The notes: generated by a model from the letters alone, not told the origin. Positions 56,073 through 64,000 are shown, numbered from the stretch's first letter. The stretch is 64,000 nt of DNA from Streptomyces longisporoflavus (GCF_014649775.1 NZ_BMTR01000002.1:543996-607995); one strand, 5' to 3'. Numbers and translations are program-made.

Positions 56073-57113
56073 CTACCCGAAAGCAGCGGGAGGCGCGTCT
56101 CCTTGTCGGGCCGCGATCGCCGATCCTCCGGGTCGGGCCGCGATCGCCGATTCTCCGGCCGACAGCAGTCGCCGTGCCAGTTCGCGGCACCGCTCGCCGA
56201 GTTCCGGAGGGTCCAGGACCTCGAAGTCGTGCCCCAGCAGGAGCATGTGCATCAGCACGGCGTCGAGACGTTCGGCGCCGCTGAGCACCTCGCACCGTTC
56301 GCTCCCGCGCTGCCGTACGACGGCCGCCGCTGCCGGGATCTGCGCGCGCACCGTGTCGGCAGGCGCGTGCACGAGGAAGCGCGCCTGGTGCGGGTAGACC
56401 CGGCTCGCCACGCCCTCCTGTACGTACGCGGCCGCGTCGGGCGCGTCGCGTGGGGTGAAACGCCAGGTCCGTGCGGAGGCGTCGGTCATCCGGTCGACGC
56501 GGAAGGTGCGCCAGTCGTCGCGATCGAGGTCGTAGGCGAATAGGTACCAGCGCCGGTCGGACGCGACCAGGCGGTAGGGCTCGACCCGCCGCCGTCGCGT
56601 CTCGCCCCGCGTCTCATAGCCGAAACCGGCCTCGACCTCGTCGCGGCAGGCTCTGGCCAGCGTCATGAGGACCTCGGGGTCGACGGGCGTGCGCCCGCCG
56701 CCGAAGGCTTCCACCGAGCCCGTGAGCGCGCGCACCTCGTGCCGGAGCCTCGCGGGCAGCACCTGGTCGAGTTTGGTCAGCGCCCGCAGTGCGGCATCTC
56801 CGGCGCCTGCGACCGCGCCTCCCGCCCCGGCAAGCAGCGAGACGGCGGTGGCGATCGCCTCCCGGTCGTCGAGCAGCAGCGGCGGCAGTTCCTGCCCGGG
56901 GCCCAGTCGGTAGCCGCCGCCGACGCCCTGCCCGGCGTGCACCGGGTATCCGAGCGTGCGCAGCCGCTCGACGTCGCGCCGCACGGTGCGCGACGTGACC
57001 CCGAGCCGATCGGCCAGCTCGGGGCCGGTCCAGACCCTGCGCCGCTGCAACAGCCCGAGCAGGGTGAGCACCCGTTCCGTCGTGCCGAGGTCGTCACCGC
57101 TCGTCCCGTCCAT
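56073..57113 (-). CDS. DeoR-type HTH regulator with WYL domain
   Basis: 346 residues; ATG 57113 with GGGAGAG upstream. Residues ~10-60: TERVLTLLGLLQRRRVWTGPELADRLGVTSRTVRRDVERLRTLGYPVHAGQGVGGGYRLGPG (HTH_11 with wing). WYL domain ~150-250: RRVEPYRLVASDRRWYLFAYDLDRDDWRTFRVDRM. WCX-like C-terminal region to ~325, then an odd tandem tail (ESAIAARPGGSAIAARQGD) from a short DNA duplication. WYL regulators respond to nucleic acid or small ligands. Divergent from the VOC protein gene 103 bp away, which it probably controls. Confidence 0.92.
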   Translation of the reverse strand: MDGTSGDDLGTTERVLTLLGLLQRRRVWTGPELADRLGVTSRTVRRDVERLRTLGYPVHAGQGVGGGYRLGPGQELPPLLLDDREAIATAVSLLAGAGGAVAGAGDAALRALTKLDQVLPARLRHEVRALTGSVEAFGGGRTPVDPEVLMTLARACRDEVEAGFGYETRGETRRRRVEPYRLVASDRRWYLFAYDLDRDDWRTFRVDRMTDASARTWRFTPRDAPDAAAYVQEGVASRVYPHQARFLVHAPADTVRAQIPAAAAVVRQRGSERCEVLSGAERLDAVLMHMLLLGHDFEVLDPPELGERCRELARRLLSAGESAIAARPGGSAIAARQGDAPPAAFG

Positions 57114-57216
57114 GACGGCAACTCTCCCAGAGATAGCGGACCGATTCTGTCCGCCCTGGATGTCAGGGTGGTTCCAAGAACCCGCACACGCATTCCACCG
57201 TGAACGGAGCAACCCG

Positions 57217-57678
57217 ATGAGCCGCCACCTGCAGATCACCTTCGACGCCCACGACCCGCGGGCCCTCTCCTCCTTCTGGCGCGACGCGCTGGATTACGTC
57301 CACCCGGGCCCGCCCGGTGTCGACCTGCCCGAGGGCGCCGACGCGCTGGCGGCCTGGGACGACTTCCTCGCGCGCATCGGCGTACCGGAGGATCAGCGCA
57401 ACACGCGATCGGCCATCGAGGACCCGGCGGGCCACGGCCCCCGCGTCTTCTTCCAGCAGGTGCCGGAGGACAAGGCCGCCAAGAACCGTGTCCACCTCGA
57501 CGTCCGCGCGGCTCCCGGCTTGCAGGGAGAGGAGCGGATGGCGGCGCTGGAGGCCGAGTGCGACCGCCTCGTCGCGCTGGGAGCCAAGCGGGTGCGCCGC
57601 GAGGAGCCCGCGCCCCCGATGAGCGCGGGGCACATCACGATGGCCGACCCGGAGGGCAACGAGTTCTGCCTGGACTGA
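57217..57678 (+). CDS. VOC-family (glyoxalase/bleomycin-resistance-like) protein
   Basis: 153 residues; ACGGAG seven bases before ATG 57217. RHLQITFDAHDPRALSSFWRDALDYVHPGPP starts a VOC fold; KNRVHLDVRAA carries the second metal His and MADPEGNEFCLD the terminal Glu. This is the actinobacterial Glyoxalase_6 (VOC) type, typically paired with WYL or MerR regulators. The substrate is unknown. Confidence 0.9.
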   Translation: MSRHLQITFDAHDPRALSSFWRDALDYVHPGPPGVDLPEGADALAAWDDFLARIGVPEDQRNTRSAIEDPAGHGPRVFFQQVPEDKAAKNRVHLDVRAAPGLQGEERMAALEAECDRLVALGAKRVRREEPAPPMSAGHITMADPEGNEFCLD

Positions 57679-57803
57679 GTTCGCCGGGCCGTCACGGTGC
57701 GTGATGGCTGGACGGGCGGGGTCTGTCCCGGCCGCCTACGTTGAATGCAGGAGCCCCTATCACCGGCGAAGCCGGTGGGCGCTGTACCGACAAAGGAGTG
57801 GTC

Positions 57804-57995
57804 ATGGCTGACAAGGGCGGCATGGACAAGATGAAGGGCAAGGCCAAGGAAATGGGCGGCAAGGTCATGGGCGACCGTGACAAGCAGGCCGAGGGCAAGG
57901 CCGACCAGGCCAAGGGCGAGGTCAAGAAGGCCATGGGCGGTGCGCGCGACCGCGCGCAGGACGCGCAGGAGTCCCTGAAGCGCCGCCACACCTGA
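57804..57995 (+). CDS. CsbD-family stress protein
   Basis: 63 residues; AAAGGAG before ATG 57804. KGGMDKMKGKAKEMGGKVMGDRDKQAEGKADQAKGEVKKAMGG is the CsbD repeat, a highly charged, mostly disordered/helical protein induced by general stress (sigma-B regulon) in many bacteria. Preceded by 125 bp without an obvious sigma-B-type promoter match. Followed by a strong terminator, so monocistronic. Confidence 0.92.
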   Translation: MADKGGMDKMKGKAKEMGGKVMGDRDKQAEGKADQAKGEVKKAMGGARDRAQDAQESLKRRHT

Positions 57996-58007
57996 CCGTC
58001 TCCGCCG

Positions 58008-58036
58008 AAGCCCCCGCTCCCGGTGAGCGGGGGCTT
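58008..58036 (+). terminator. 12-bp hairpin after csbD-like gene
   Basis: AAGCCCCCGCTC pairs with GAGCGGGGGCTT around CCGGT, 12 nt past the stop. Confidence 0.88.
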
Positions 58037-58317
58037 CCGGCGTTCCCGCCGGGCCGGGCTCCGGCAGCCGTTCCGGGGCATCCGCGCAGAGGCCGCACGG
58101 GGCAGCACGGGGCCACACGAGGCCGCACGAGGCCGCGCAGGACGCAGGGGCAGTGGGCCGCCCCGATGAATCCGGCCGGTCGTCACAGCGTGTCGGACCC
58201 GCACGTCGCGCTCCCCCGCGGGGCGTACGGCATCGTCGGCAGGACCCGCACCCGCGCTGATCACCACCACGGTGCGGCGGAGCTCGGACACCGGCGGCCC
58301 CGCGAAGGAGAGCAGAT

Positions 58318-58725
58318 GTGGTGCGCGGAGTGAGAACAGGGGCGCTCGCGGCGGCGCTGCTCGCCGCGCTGAGCGGCTGCGGCAGCGTCCAGGAGCGCGA
58401 GGACGCCGCCGCCGATACGGTGTTGCGCTTCCAGGAGAACCTGCGCGGCCCCGACACCACGCGCGGATGTGCGCAACTGGCCCCCGGCACCCGCGACGAA
58501 CTGGAGCAGACCGCGGAGTTGCCCTGCCCGCGCGCCCTGAGCGACGCGGGCCTGCCCACGGCGGTCGACGTACGCGCCGTCGATGTGTACGGACGCCAGG
58601 CCCGCGTCGTGACAACCCGCGACACGCTCTTCCTGTCGTCCTTCCCCGGCGGGTGGAAGATCACCGCGGCAGGCTGCACCGAGCGCCCGGAAATGCCGTA
58701 TCAGTGTCTGGTGAAGGGCGGTTGA
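58318..58725 (+). CDS. Small lipoprotein
   Basis: 135 residues; AAGGAG seven bases before GTG 58318. Lipoprotein signal RTGALAAALLAALSGCGS (lipid Cys ~21). The mature part has two further Cys (GCAQLAP, LPCPRAL) and a C-terminal GCTERPEMPYQCLVKGG, so two disulfides are likely. No known domain; the size and AxDTVLRFQENL helix suggest an actinobacterial hypothetical lipoprotein family. It is 3 bp from the next small gene and probably forms an operon with it and the DUF6766-like gene. Confidence 0.85.
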   Translation: MVRGVRTGALAAALLAALSGCGSVQEREDAAADTVLRFQENLRGPDTTRGCAQLAPGTRDELEQTAELPCPRALSDAGLPTAVDVRAVDVYGRQARVVTTRDTLFLSSFPGGWKITAAGCTERPEMPYQCLVKGG

Positions 58726-58728
58726 CGG

Positions 58729-58812
58729 GTGCGGACGCTGTTCACGCTGTATCTGCTGATGGTGACCGGAGGCCTCGCCTACTGCATCACGCTGGGGCTG
58801 ATGCAGCGATGA
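58729..58812 (+). CDS. 27-residue single-span membrane peptide
   Basis: GTG 58729 to TGA 58812 encodes MRTLFTLYLLMVTGGLAYCI plus TLGLMQR: one hydrophobic helix with one Arg near each end. It begins 3 bp after the lipoprotein stop and ends in an ATGA overlap with the DUF6766-like gene, so it is sandwiched by translational coupling. Too short for standard gene finding. Function unknown; perhaps a subunit or partner of the larger membrane protein. Confidence 0.7.
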   Translation: MRTLFTLYLLMVTGGLAYCITLGLMQR

Positions 58813-59495
58813 AACCGATCTGGCGCTTTCTGCGCGGCAACGGACTGACGCTGGCCTTCGGCACAGGATTCGTCCTGGCCCTGGCCGGGCAGGCGATCGC
58901 CGGGCACGCCGAGTTCAACAACCACCTCATCGCCGAGCAACTCCATCCGGTGAGCTTCGGCGGCTATCTCCTCACCTCCGACTTCGCCGTGGACGTGACG
59001 GAGAACTGGCAGTCCGAGTATCTGCAGTTCTTCCTCTACATCTTCGGCACGGTCTGGCTGCTCCAGAAAGGGTCGCCCGAGTCCAAGGAGCTCGACAAGG
59101 CGGGCCTGGAGACGGACGAGGAGCAGAAGCTCGGGCGGTACGCGAAGCACGACTCACCGCGCTGGGCGTCGGCGGGCGGTGTGCGCCAGGCCTGGTACTC
59201 CCGGTCCCTGGGCATTCTCATGTGCACTCTCTTCGTGCTCTCCTGGCTGGCGCAGTCCGTCACCGGCGTGGCCGCCTACAACGAGGAGCACTTGCGGGAA
59301 CTCCAGGCTCCGATCAGCTGGTTGCAGTATCTGGGCGCCGCGGACTTCTGGAACCGCACCCTGCAGAACTGGCAGTCCGAACTGCTCGCCGTCGGGTCGA
59401 TGGCCATCTTCTCCGTCTACCTGCGCCAACGCGGCTCACCGGAGTCGAAGCCGGTTGGCTCGGCCCACTCTTCGACCGGGGTCGAGGGCGGCTGA
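58809..59495 (+). CDS. DUF6766-like membrane protein
   Basis: 228 residues. N-terminal LRGNGLTLAFGTGFVLALAGQAIAGHAEFNNHL and a repeated pattern GYLLTSDFAVDVTENWQSEYLQFFLYIFGTVWLLQKGSPESK / WLQYLGAADFWNRTLQNWQSELLAVGSMAIFSVYLRQRGSPESK: an internal duplication, each half with two membrane segments and the NWQSEYLQ/NWQSELL-RGSPESK signature. The family is widespread in actinobacteria and proteobacteria; function unknown. Start codon overlaps the stop of the 27-residue peptide. Confidence 0.9.
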   Translation: MKPIWRFLRGNGLTLAFGTGFVLALAGQAIAGHAEFNNHLIAEQLHPVSFGGYLLTSDFAVDVTENWQSEYLQFFLYIFGTVWLLQKGSPESKELDKAGLETDEEQKLGRYAKHDSPRWASAGGVRQAWYSRSLGILMCTLFVLSWLAQSVTGVAAYNEEHLRELQAPISWLQYLGAADFWNRTLQNWQSELLAVGSMAIFSVYLRQRGSPESKPVGSAHSSTGVEGG

Positions 59496-59537
59496 GGCCC
59501 GCGGCGGCGGGCGCCGGGCCGTGCGCCACGGGCCGCC

Positions 59538-60368
59538 TCACGGCGCATCAGGCGCGTACGGCACGATGGCCGCCTCGCCCGCCGCCTCCCGCAGGACGTC
59601 CCTGAGCATCTCCGGAGTCAGCCGGCCCGTGAACGTGTTGCGCTGGCTGACGTGAAAGCAGCCGTACAGGGTGACAGGACCGGGACCGGGACCGGGGGCG
59701 GAGTTCGCGGGCACGACGGCTCCCGCGGAGCCGCCGGTCGCCTGTGTCTCCGCGCGCTCCAGCGTCACCCGCGCGCCGTGCGCGAACTTGGGCCGCGGTT
59801 TCGGCACCCGCCATCCAGCCGCCTCGAAGGCCGGCAGCGCCGCCTGCCATCCGAACGCCCCCAGGATCACCGCCGACCGGAGCCGCGGCCCCAGCAGCTC
59901 CATCTCCCGTACGAGCCAGGGCCTGCACATGTCGCGCTCACCCGGCGTCGGCTTGTTCTCGGGCGGTGCGCAGTGCACCGGCGACGTCACCCGCACCCCG
60001 CGCAGCGTCAGTCCGTCGTCCGCGGACACCGCGAGCGGGCTCGACGCCAGGCCCACGTCGTACATCGCCCTGTACAGGACCTCGCCGGAGCGGTCGCCCG
60101 TGAACATCCGGCCCGTCCTGTTGCCTCCGTGCGCCGCGGGGGCGAGCCCGATGACGAGCATCGAGGCATCCGCGGGACCGAACCCGGGCACCGGCCGCGC
60201 CCAGTACGTCCAGTCCATGAAGGCGGCCCGTTTGACGCGCCCGACCTCTTCCCGCCAGGCGACAAGGCGCGGGCACGCGGCACATTCCGACACACGCGCG
60301 TCCAGCTCGGTCAGCGGATCCACGCGGGCCGCCCCGGGGCGTTTCCCCATCTGCTCGTCCGTCCTCAC
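59538..60368 (-). CDS. Uracil-DNA glycosylase, family 5 type (UdgB-like, Fe-S)
   Basis: 276 residues from GTG 60368 (GGGAG just upstream; ATG 60350 possible). CxxC and distal Cys for a 4Fe-4S cluster: SECAACPRLVAW, CAPPENKPTPGERDMCRPWL. Active-site motif 1 VIGLAPAAHGGNRTGR (GLAPA-type, family 5; no Asp general base) and motif 2 HVSQRNTFTGRLT. Family 5 enzymes excise uracil and deaminated purines from DNA, common in high-GC actinobacteria. A Gly/Pro-rich insertion (PGPGPGP) precedes motif 2. It is 19 bp downstream of the isochorismatase gene. Confidence 0.94.
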   Translation of the reverse strand: MRTDEQMGKRPGAARVDPLTELDARVSECAACPRLVAWREEVGRVKRAAFMDWTYWARPVPGFGPADASMLVIGLAPAAHGGNRTGRMFTGDRSGEVLYRAMYDVGLASSPLAVSADDGLTLRGVRVTSPVHCAPPENKPTPGERDMCRPWLVREMELLGPRLRSAVILGAFGWQAALPAFEAAGWRVPKPRPKFAHGARVTLERAETQATGGSAGAVVPANSAPGPGPGPVTLYGCFHVSQRNTFTGRLTPEMLRDVLREAAGEAAIVPYAPDAP

Positions 60369-60387
60369 AACTCCCGCTCGTCCGCCT

Positions 60388-60927
60388 TCAGAACAGGTCG
60401 TCGTCCGTGGAACGGGCGAGCCGTGCCCGCATGTTCCTTTTCATCATCTGCAGCGCGGCCTCGGCCAGGTCACCGTGGATGCTCGCGCAGGCGTCCTCGG
60501 CCACCACGACTTGCAGGTGCCTGATGTGCGCGTCGAGCGCCGAGTAGAGGATGCACTGCTCGGTCACCTGGCCGCAGAGAACCACGGATTCGATGCCGCG
60601 CTGGCGGAGCAGGTACTCCAGCGGGGTGTCGTAGAAGATCGAATGCCGGGCCTTCACCACGAAGAGCGAGTCGCCCCCGGGCCGGATCGGGGCGACCAGG
60701 TCGGCGTGCGGGCCGCTCAGGACCTTGTCCAGGAGCTCGTCGTGGTGTGAGCGCCACAGGCCGAAGTTGTCGTTGACGTAGATCACCGCGATGTCCTCGG
60801 CCCGTGCCCGCTCGATCACTCTGCGGACGTTCGGCAGCACCTCCCTGACCGACTCGCGGAGCACCTCCGCGTCCGGGTGGTCGTACGTATTGATCATGTC
60901 TACGACGATGAGCGCCTTCTCAGCCAT
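60388..60927 (-). CDS. Isochorismatase-like cysteine hydrolase
   Basis: 179 residues; ATG 60927 follows CGGAGT. Triad: Asp in ALIVVDMINTYDHP, Lys in LFVVKARHSIFYDTPLE, Cys in LCGQVTEQCILYSALDA. Likely a nicotinamidase/isochorismatase-superfamily amidase of unknown substrate. It is the first gene of a two-gene unit with the uracil-DNA glycosylase; a pairing seen in several actinobacteria but without an agreed functional link. Confidence 0.93.
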   Translation of the reverse strand: MAEKALIVVDMINTYDHPDAEVLRESVREVLPNVRRVIERARAEDIAVIYVNDNFGLWRSHHDELLDKVLSGPHADLVAPIRPGGDSLFVVKARHSIFYDTPLEYLLRQRGIESVVLCGQVTEQCILYSALDAHIRHLQVVVAEDACASIHGDLAEAALQMMKRNMRARLARSTDDDLF

Positions 60928-60966
60928 ACTCCGAGTTCATCATGTCCCCCACGCGTGCCACGGGTG

Positions 60967-60984
60967 CCCCGCCCGTGGGCGGGG
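60967..60984 (-). terminator. 8-bp hairpin after FG-GAP gene
   Basis: CCCCGCCC and GGGCGGGG around GT, 15 nt beyond the minus-strand stop. Confidence 0.65.
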
Positions 60985-60998
60985 TCACGGCGGGATGC

Positions 60999-62585
60999 TC
61001 ACTCGTCGACGGCCGAACCGAAGGCCGCGTCCGTCGCCGGGGCACCGAGCGCCGCCCCGCCGTACGACCAGGAGCCGTCCGCCACCAGGCCCTTCGTGCT
61101 CGCGGGCAGCACCCAGACCGCTCCGTCGTGCGTGTTCTCGCCCGGTGCCGCGGCGATCAGCTCGGAGCGGCCGTCGGCGTCGGTGTCGGCAAGGCGGAGC
61201 TGGCCGCCCCACACGTCGCCCTCCTCCACCACGCCGGGAACGTGGGAGGTGTTCTGGTCGAAGGACTGCGCGCCTGTGCCGGTCAGGCCTTCGGCCGAGC
61301 CACGCAGCAGCCAGACGGCGCCCGCGTCCCGGACCGTGCCCACGTCCTCGCCGGCCGCGCCGACCGCCACGTCCGCGTAACCGTCTCCGTCGACGTCGTC
61401 CACGGAAAGCTCCCCGCCCCAGGCGTCGCCGTCCTCGGCCGCGCCCGGAACGCCCGCGGAGTCCTGCGTCCACCACTGCGGCGCGTTGTCGGGCTCCTGG
61501 CCCACGGGGCCCTCTTCACCGCCGTAGTAGACGCCCGCCAAGCCGCCGTTCGCCCCCTGCGGCTGCTCGGCGGACGTGCTGGTCTGGCCGACCACCAGGT
61601 CGTCGTACCCGTCGTTGTTGATGTCGCCGGACGCGGTGCCGAGGCCGCCGTTCAGGTCCCGCTGGTGCGAGACGCCGCTCTCGCCGCCCGCGTATACGGA
61701 CGACCAGCCCTGCTGGTAGCCGTCGTCGGGGCTGTAGCCGGAGATGACCAGGTCCGCGTAGCCGTCGCTGTCGTAGTCCCCGGTGGTCAGGTAGCCGGGC
61801 TGGATGGCGGTGCCCGCGGGGTGCTCCGTGGTGTCCACCGAGTCGGTGTGGCCGAGCTCGCCTCCGGCGTAGGTGAACAGCTGGGCGCCGTTGCGGTCGA
61901 GGACGGCCAGCACGTCGGCCGTGGTGTCGCCGGTGAAGCGGGCCGCGGTGACGGACAGGCCGAAGCGCGCGCCCTCCTGCGGGGCGGTCGCGGCGCGGTT
62001 CAGGGCACGGTCGGCGCGCAGTCCGGTCTTCGAGCCGAACAGGACGGTCACCCGGCCGGAGTTCTCCGCCTCTCCCACGTCCTCGCCGGGCGCGCCGATG
62101 ACCGCGTCGTCGTAGCCGTCGCCGTCGAGGTCGCCCGTGGCCACGGACGAACCGAAGGTGTCGTACGCCTCCGAGCTGCCCGGCACGCCCGCGGTGGACT
62201 GGCTGAACACGGATGTACGCGCTTCGGGCACGCTGTTGTCGACGCCGATGCCGCCGGCCGCGCCGTACTGGACCGTGACGTATCCGGCGCCCTTCTTGCC
62301 GCCGACGGTGCCGTCCGGAGCGCCGATGAGGACATCGTCGTAGCCGTCGCCGTCGAAGTCGGAGTTGCGGTCGGCGGCGCTCGTGCCGCCCGGTACGCCT
62401 GCCAGGGCCGCGGGGGCCGCGGCGATGCCGACGCCCGACAGGAGCAGGAAGGACGCGGCCGCCACGGCGGCGGACGTCTTGGTGCGGCGGGTACGGACGG
62501 TCGTGCGGTGCGGGCGGGCCGTGCCGGAACCGGCGCCTGCCCCGGTGTCTGTGCCGGTGCCTGTTTCGATGGACGTGCTGGTCAT
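60999..62585 (-). CDS. Secreted FG-GAP/VCBS repeat protein (integrin-alpha-like propeller)
   Basis: 528 residues; ATG 62585 with GGGAGCAGGAC upstream. A Thr/Gly-rich N-terminus, then a signal (KTSAAVAAASFLLLSGVGIAAAPAALA). The body is seven FG-GAP blades, each with a calcium loop such as DFDGDGYDDVLIGAPDG, DLDGDGYDDAVIGAPGED, DYDSDGYADLVISGYS, DINNDGYDDLVVG, DVDGDGYADVAVGAAGED and DTDADGRSELIAAAPGE. No enzymatic domain. Common secreted proteins in Streptomyces, presumed adhesive or carbohydrate-binding. Confidence 0.92.
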   Translation of the reverse strand: MTSTSIETGTGTDTGAGAGSGTARPHRTTVRTRRTKTSAAVAAASFLLLSGVGIAAAPAALAGVPGGTSAADRNSDFDGDGYDDVLIGAPDGTVGGKKGAGYVTVQYGAAGGIGVDNSVPEARTSVFSQSTAGVPGSSEAYDTFGSSVATGDLDGDGYDDAVIGAPGEDVGEAENSGRVTVLFGSKTGLRADRALNRAATAPQEGARFGLSVTAARFTGDTTADVLAVLDRNGAQLFTYAGGELGHTDSVDTTEHPAGTAIQPGYLTTGDYDSDGYADLVISGYSPDDGYQQGWSSVYAGGESGVSHQRDLNGGLGTASGDINNDGYDDLVVGQTSTSAEQPQGANGGLAGVYYGGEEGPVGQEPDNAPQWWTQDSAGVPGAAEDGDAWGGELSVDDVDGDGYADVAVGAAGEDVGTVRDAGAVWLLRGSAEGLTGTGAQSFDQNTSHVPGVVEEGDVWGGQLRLADTDADGRSELIAAAPGENTHDGAVWVLPASTKGLVADGSWSYGGAALGAPATDAAFGSAVDE

Positions 62586-62799
62586 GTCCTGCTCCCCCGT
62601 GGGTCTGATGACGTCTGAGCGGAAAGATCCGGGCATGTCGCGTGATTGCTCGACAAGTGCCCGTTCCTCACTGACGCCCAGTTCGACCCGGGAAGCCGTA
62701 CGGGAGTTGTGGTGCGCGCCGTGGGTGTGACACAGCGGTGACATCAGTTGCACGACGCGGACCTCGCGCGAGGGGGCGCGCGAACACGTACTGCTGCCC

Positions 62800-63396
62800 T
62801 CAGGCGGCGAACGCTTCGATGGTGAGGCGGAGTTTCAGGCGGCGGCCGGTCATGCCTTTCGCCGTCGTCACGCCGAACGCGTACCGGTCGACGGTGGCCG
62901 TTCCCTCAGCCGTCAGCCGCCGGCCGTCCGACGCGACCGCTCCGACGGTGACGGCGACGGGCCGCGTGACGCCCCGCACCGTCAACTCCCCGCGCAACTC
63001 CGCCGTCCCCGTCGCGGATTCAGCGACCCGGCTGCTGCGGAACCCGATCTCGGGGTGCCCGGCCGCGTCGAGATAGTCGGCGGACACGACATGCCGGTCG
63101 CGGCGCTTCAGACCCGAGTCGAACGTGTCCGCCCGGATCGTCACGTCCACCGCGGAGTCCTCGACAACATCGGTCACGGTGATCACCCCCCGGACGATGT
63201 CGAAGGTGCCCCGCACCGGGAGCAGTCCGAACACCGTGCGCGTCCGGAACCGCACCGTCGAGGTCATCGGGTCGATCTCGTACGTGCCGCTCTCCGGCAC
63301 GTTCTGCTCTGTCCGCGTCGGCAGGACCATGGCGTCCACGCCTCCCTCTTCCACCGTCCGCGGCGGCTCGTCCGCCGTCGCGGTCACTGAACTCAT
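62800..63396 (-). CDS. YceI-family lipid-binding protein
   Basis: 198 residues. GTYEIDPMTSTVRFRTRTVFGLLPVRGTFDIVRGVITVTD opens the YceI lipocalin-like barrel; VVSADYLDAAGHPEIGFRSSRV and GELTVRGVTRPVAVTV are family blocks. No signal peptide, so unlike periplasmic YceI it is probably cytosolic. Members bind isoprenoid chains or fatty acids. No good ribosome site before ATG 63396. Follows the SulP gene on the same strand after 99 bp. Confidence 0.9.
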   Translation of the reverse strand: MSSVTATADEPPRTVEEGGVDAMVLPTRTEQNVPESGTYEIDPMTSTVRFRTRTVFGLLPVRGTFDIVRGVITVTDVVEDSAVDVTIRADTFDSGLKRRDRHVVSADYLDAAGHPEIGFRSSRVAESATGTAELRGELTVRGVTRPVAVTVGAVASDGRRLTAEGTATVDRYAFGVTTAKGMTGRRLKLRLTIEAFAA

Positions 63397-63495
63397 CGTG
63401 CTAGCGGGGCACGGGCGGCGGGCAGATCCGGATGTCGTCGATCCGCCGGTACAAATGTCACCCGCCTCGGCGGCGGTGGAAGGGGAGGAGCCTGC

Positions 63496-64000
63496 TCAGT
63501 GGCTGCCGGTGAGTTCGCCGCTGAGCTTCTCGTGGATGCGGGCGCTCGGGCCGTTCAGGCCGATGATCTCGACCGTCTTGCCGCGCTGGGCGTACTTGGC
63601 CGCGATCGCGTCCAGAGCGGCGACGGAGGAGGCGTCCCAGACGTGGGCGCCCGTCAGATCGATGACGATCTTGTCGGGGTCACCGGCGTAGTCGAACCGG
63701 CCGACGAGTTCGTTGGCGGAGGCGAAGAACAGCGCGCCGGTGACGGAATAGGTGACGTTGCCGTCGTGATGGCCGGGGACGGCGGTGACCTCGGCGTGGT
63801 GGGCGACGCGCTTGGCGAAGACGGCCATCGCCGTGAGCGATCCCGCGACCACGCCGACGGCGAGGTTGTGCGTGGCGACCACGCACACCACGGTGACGAC
63901 CATGACCGTGATCTCGCCGGCGGGCATCCGCTTGAGCGTCTTGGGTGCGATGGAGTGCCAGTCGAAGGTCGCGAAGCAGACCATCACCATCACGGCGACC
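63496..64000 (-). CDS. SulP-family anion transporter, C-terminal part with STAS domain (5' end outside window)
   Basis: The frame is open to the window edge. Visible: the last membrane segments (EITVMVVTVVCVVATHNLAVGVVAGSLTAMAVFAKRVAH) and the STAS domain (HDGNVTYSVTGALFFASANELVGRFDYAGDPDKIVIDLTGAHVWDASSVAALDAIAAKYAQRGKTVEIIGLNGPSARIHEKLSG). SulP proteins carry sulfate, bicarbonate or other anions; the STAS tail regulates them. Substrate cannot be assigned from this portion. Confidence 0.93.
   Translation of the reverse strand, partial: VAVMVMVCFATFDWHSIAPKTLKRMPAGEITVMVVTVVCVVATHNLAVGVVAGSLTAMAVFAKRVAHHAEVTAVPGHHDGNVTYSVTGALFFASANELVGRFDYAGDPDKIVIDLTGAHVWDASSVAALDAIAAKYAQRGKTVEIIGLNGPSARIHEKLSGELTGSH

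Overview
The window is high-GC actinobacterial DNA, almost certainly Streptomyces. Codon third positions are strongly GC-biased, GTG/TTG starts and purine-rich ribosome binding sites are common, and the gene content is typical of the genus: CBM2-tethered cellulases, AA10 LPMOs, an AfsR/SARP-type regulator with NB-ARC and TPR regions, ECF sigma, CsbD, a streptogrisin-like protease and many Tat or lipoprotein signals. No rRNA, tRNA, CRISPR array or insertion sequence was recognised. Each gene was read from its own translation; nothing was searched against a database.

Layout. 1-316: tail of an aldehyde dehydrogenase. 481-10766: a cellulose-degradation island with an FN3 lipoprotein, a secreted PQQ-type sugar dehydrogenase carrying CBM2, an LPMO10B-like AA10, a LacI/CebR-like repressor, GH12-CBM2, GH6-FN3-CBM3 and a CelS2/LPMO10C-like AA10-CBM2. 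Three perfect copies of TGGGAGCGCTCCCA (the known CebR operator) precede the first LPMO and the GH12 gene. 10896-25011: accessory enzymes and regulators (two alpha/beta hydrolases, serine hydrolase, SARP-NB-ARC-TPR regulator, ECF sigma factor, SGNH hydrolase, cupin, flavin oxidoreductase, XRE-cupin regulator overlapping a membrane-anchored L7/L12-like peptide, SRPBCC protein, SDR/TetR divergent pair). 25217-26186: wreckage, namely a frameshifted, truncated FecCD permease abutting an orphan gene tail. 26406-32860: metallophosphoesterase, acyl-CoA ligase, DUF5994-like protein, small hypotheticals including a probable frameshifted gene, and an alpha/beta-hydrolase-like protein without its nucleophile serine.

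32870-40562: xanthine dehydrogenase operon xdhABC, then a mycofactocin-type SDR and an amidohydrolase. 40564-46636: sulfatase-GH43 operon divergent from a ROK regulator, followed by a decayed sulfonate/taurine-type ABC transporter (broken permease, intact ATPase, 53-residue stub of the binding protein). 46661-50669: aldo-keto reductase, semialdehyde dehydrogenase, GT-C-like membrane protein. 51100-64000: DinB protein, TetR, secreted agmatine-deiminase-like protein with matched TetR-type operators, MBL-fold hydrolase, S1 protease, WYL regulator/VOC pair, CsbD, lipoprotein, 27-residue membrane peptide and DUF6766-like protein, uracil-DNA glycosylase with isochorismatase, FG-GAP protein, YceI, and the C-terminus of a SulP transporter.

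The most interesting unit is the cellulose island. It pairs oxidative (two AA10) and hydrolytic (GH6, GH12) enzymes under an apparent cellobiose-responsive operator. It also places a cellulose-binding PQQ-type dehydrogenase beside an LPMO, which makes that dehydrogenase a candidate extracellular electron donor for bacterial LPMOs.
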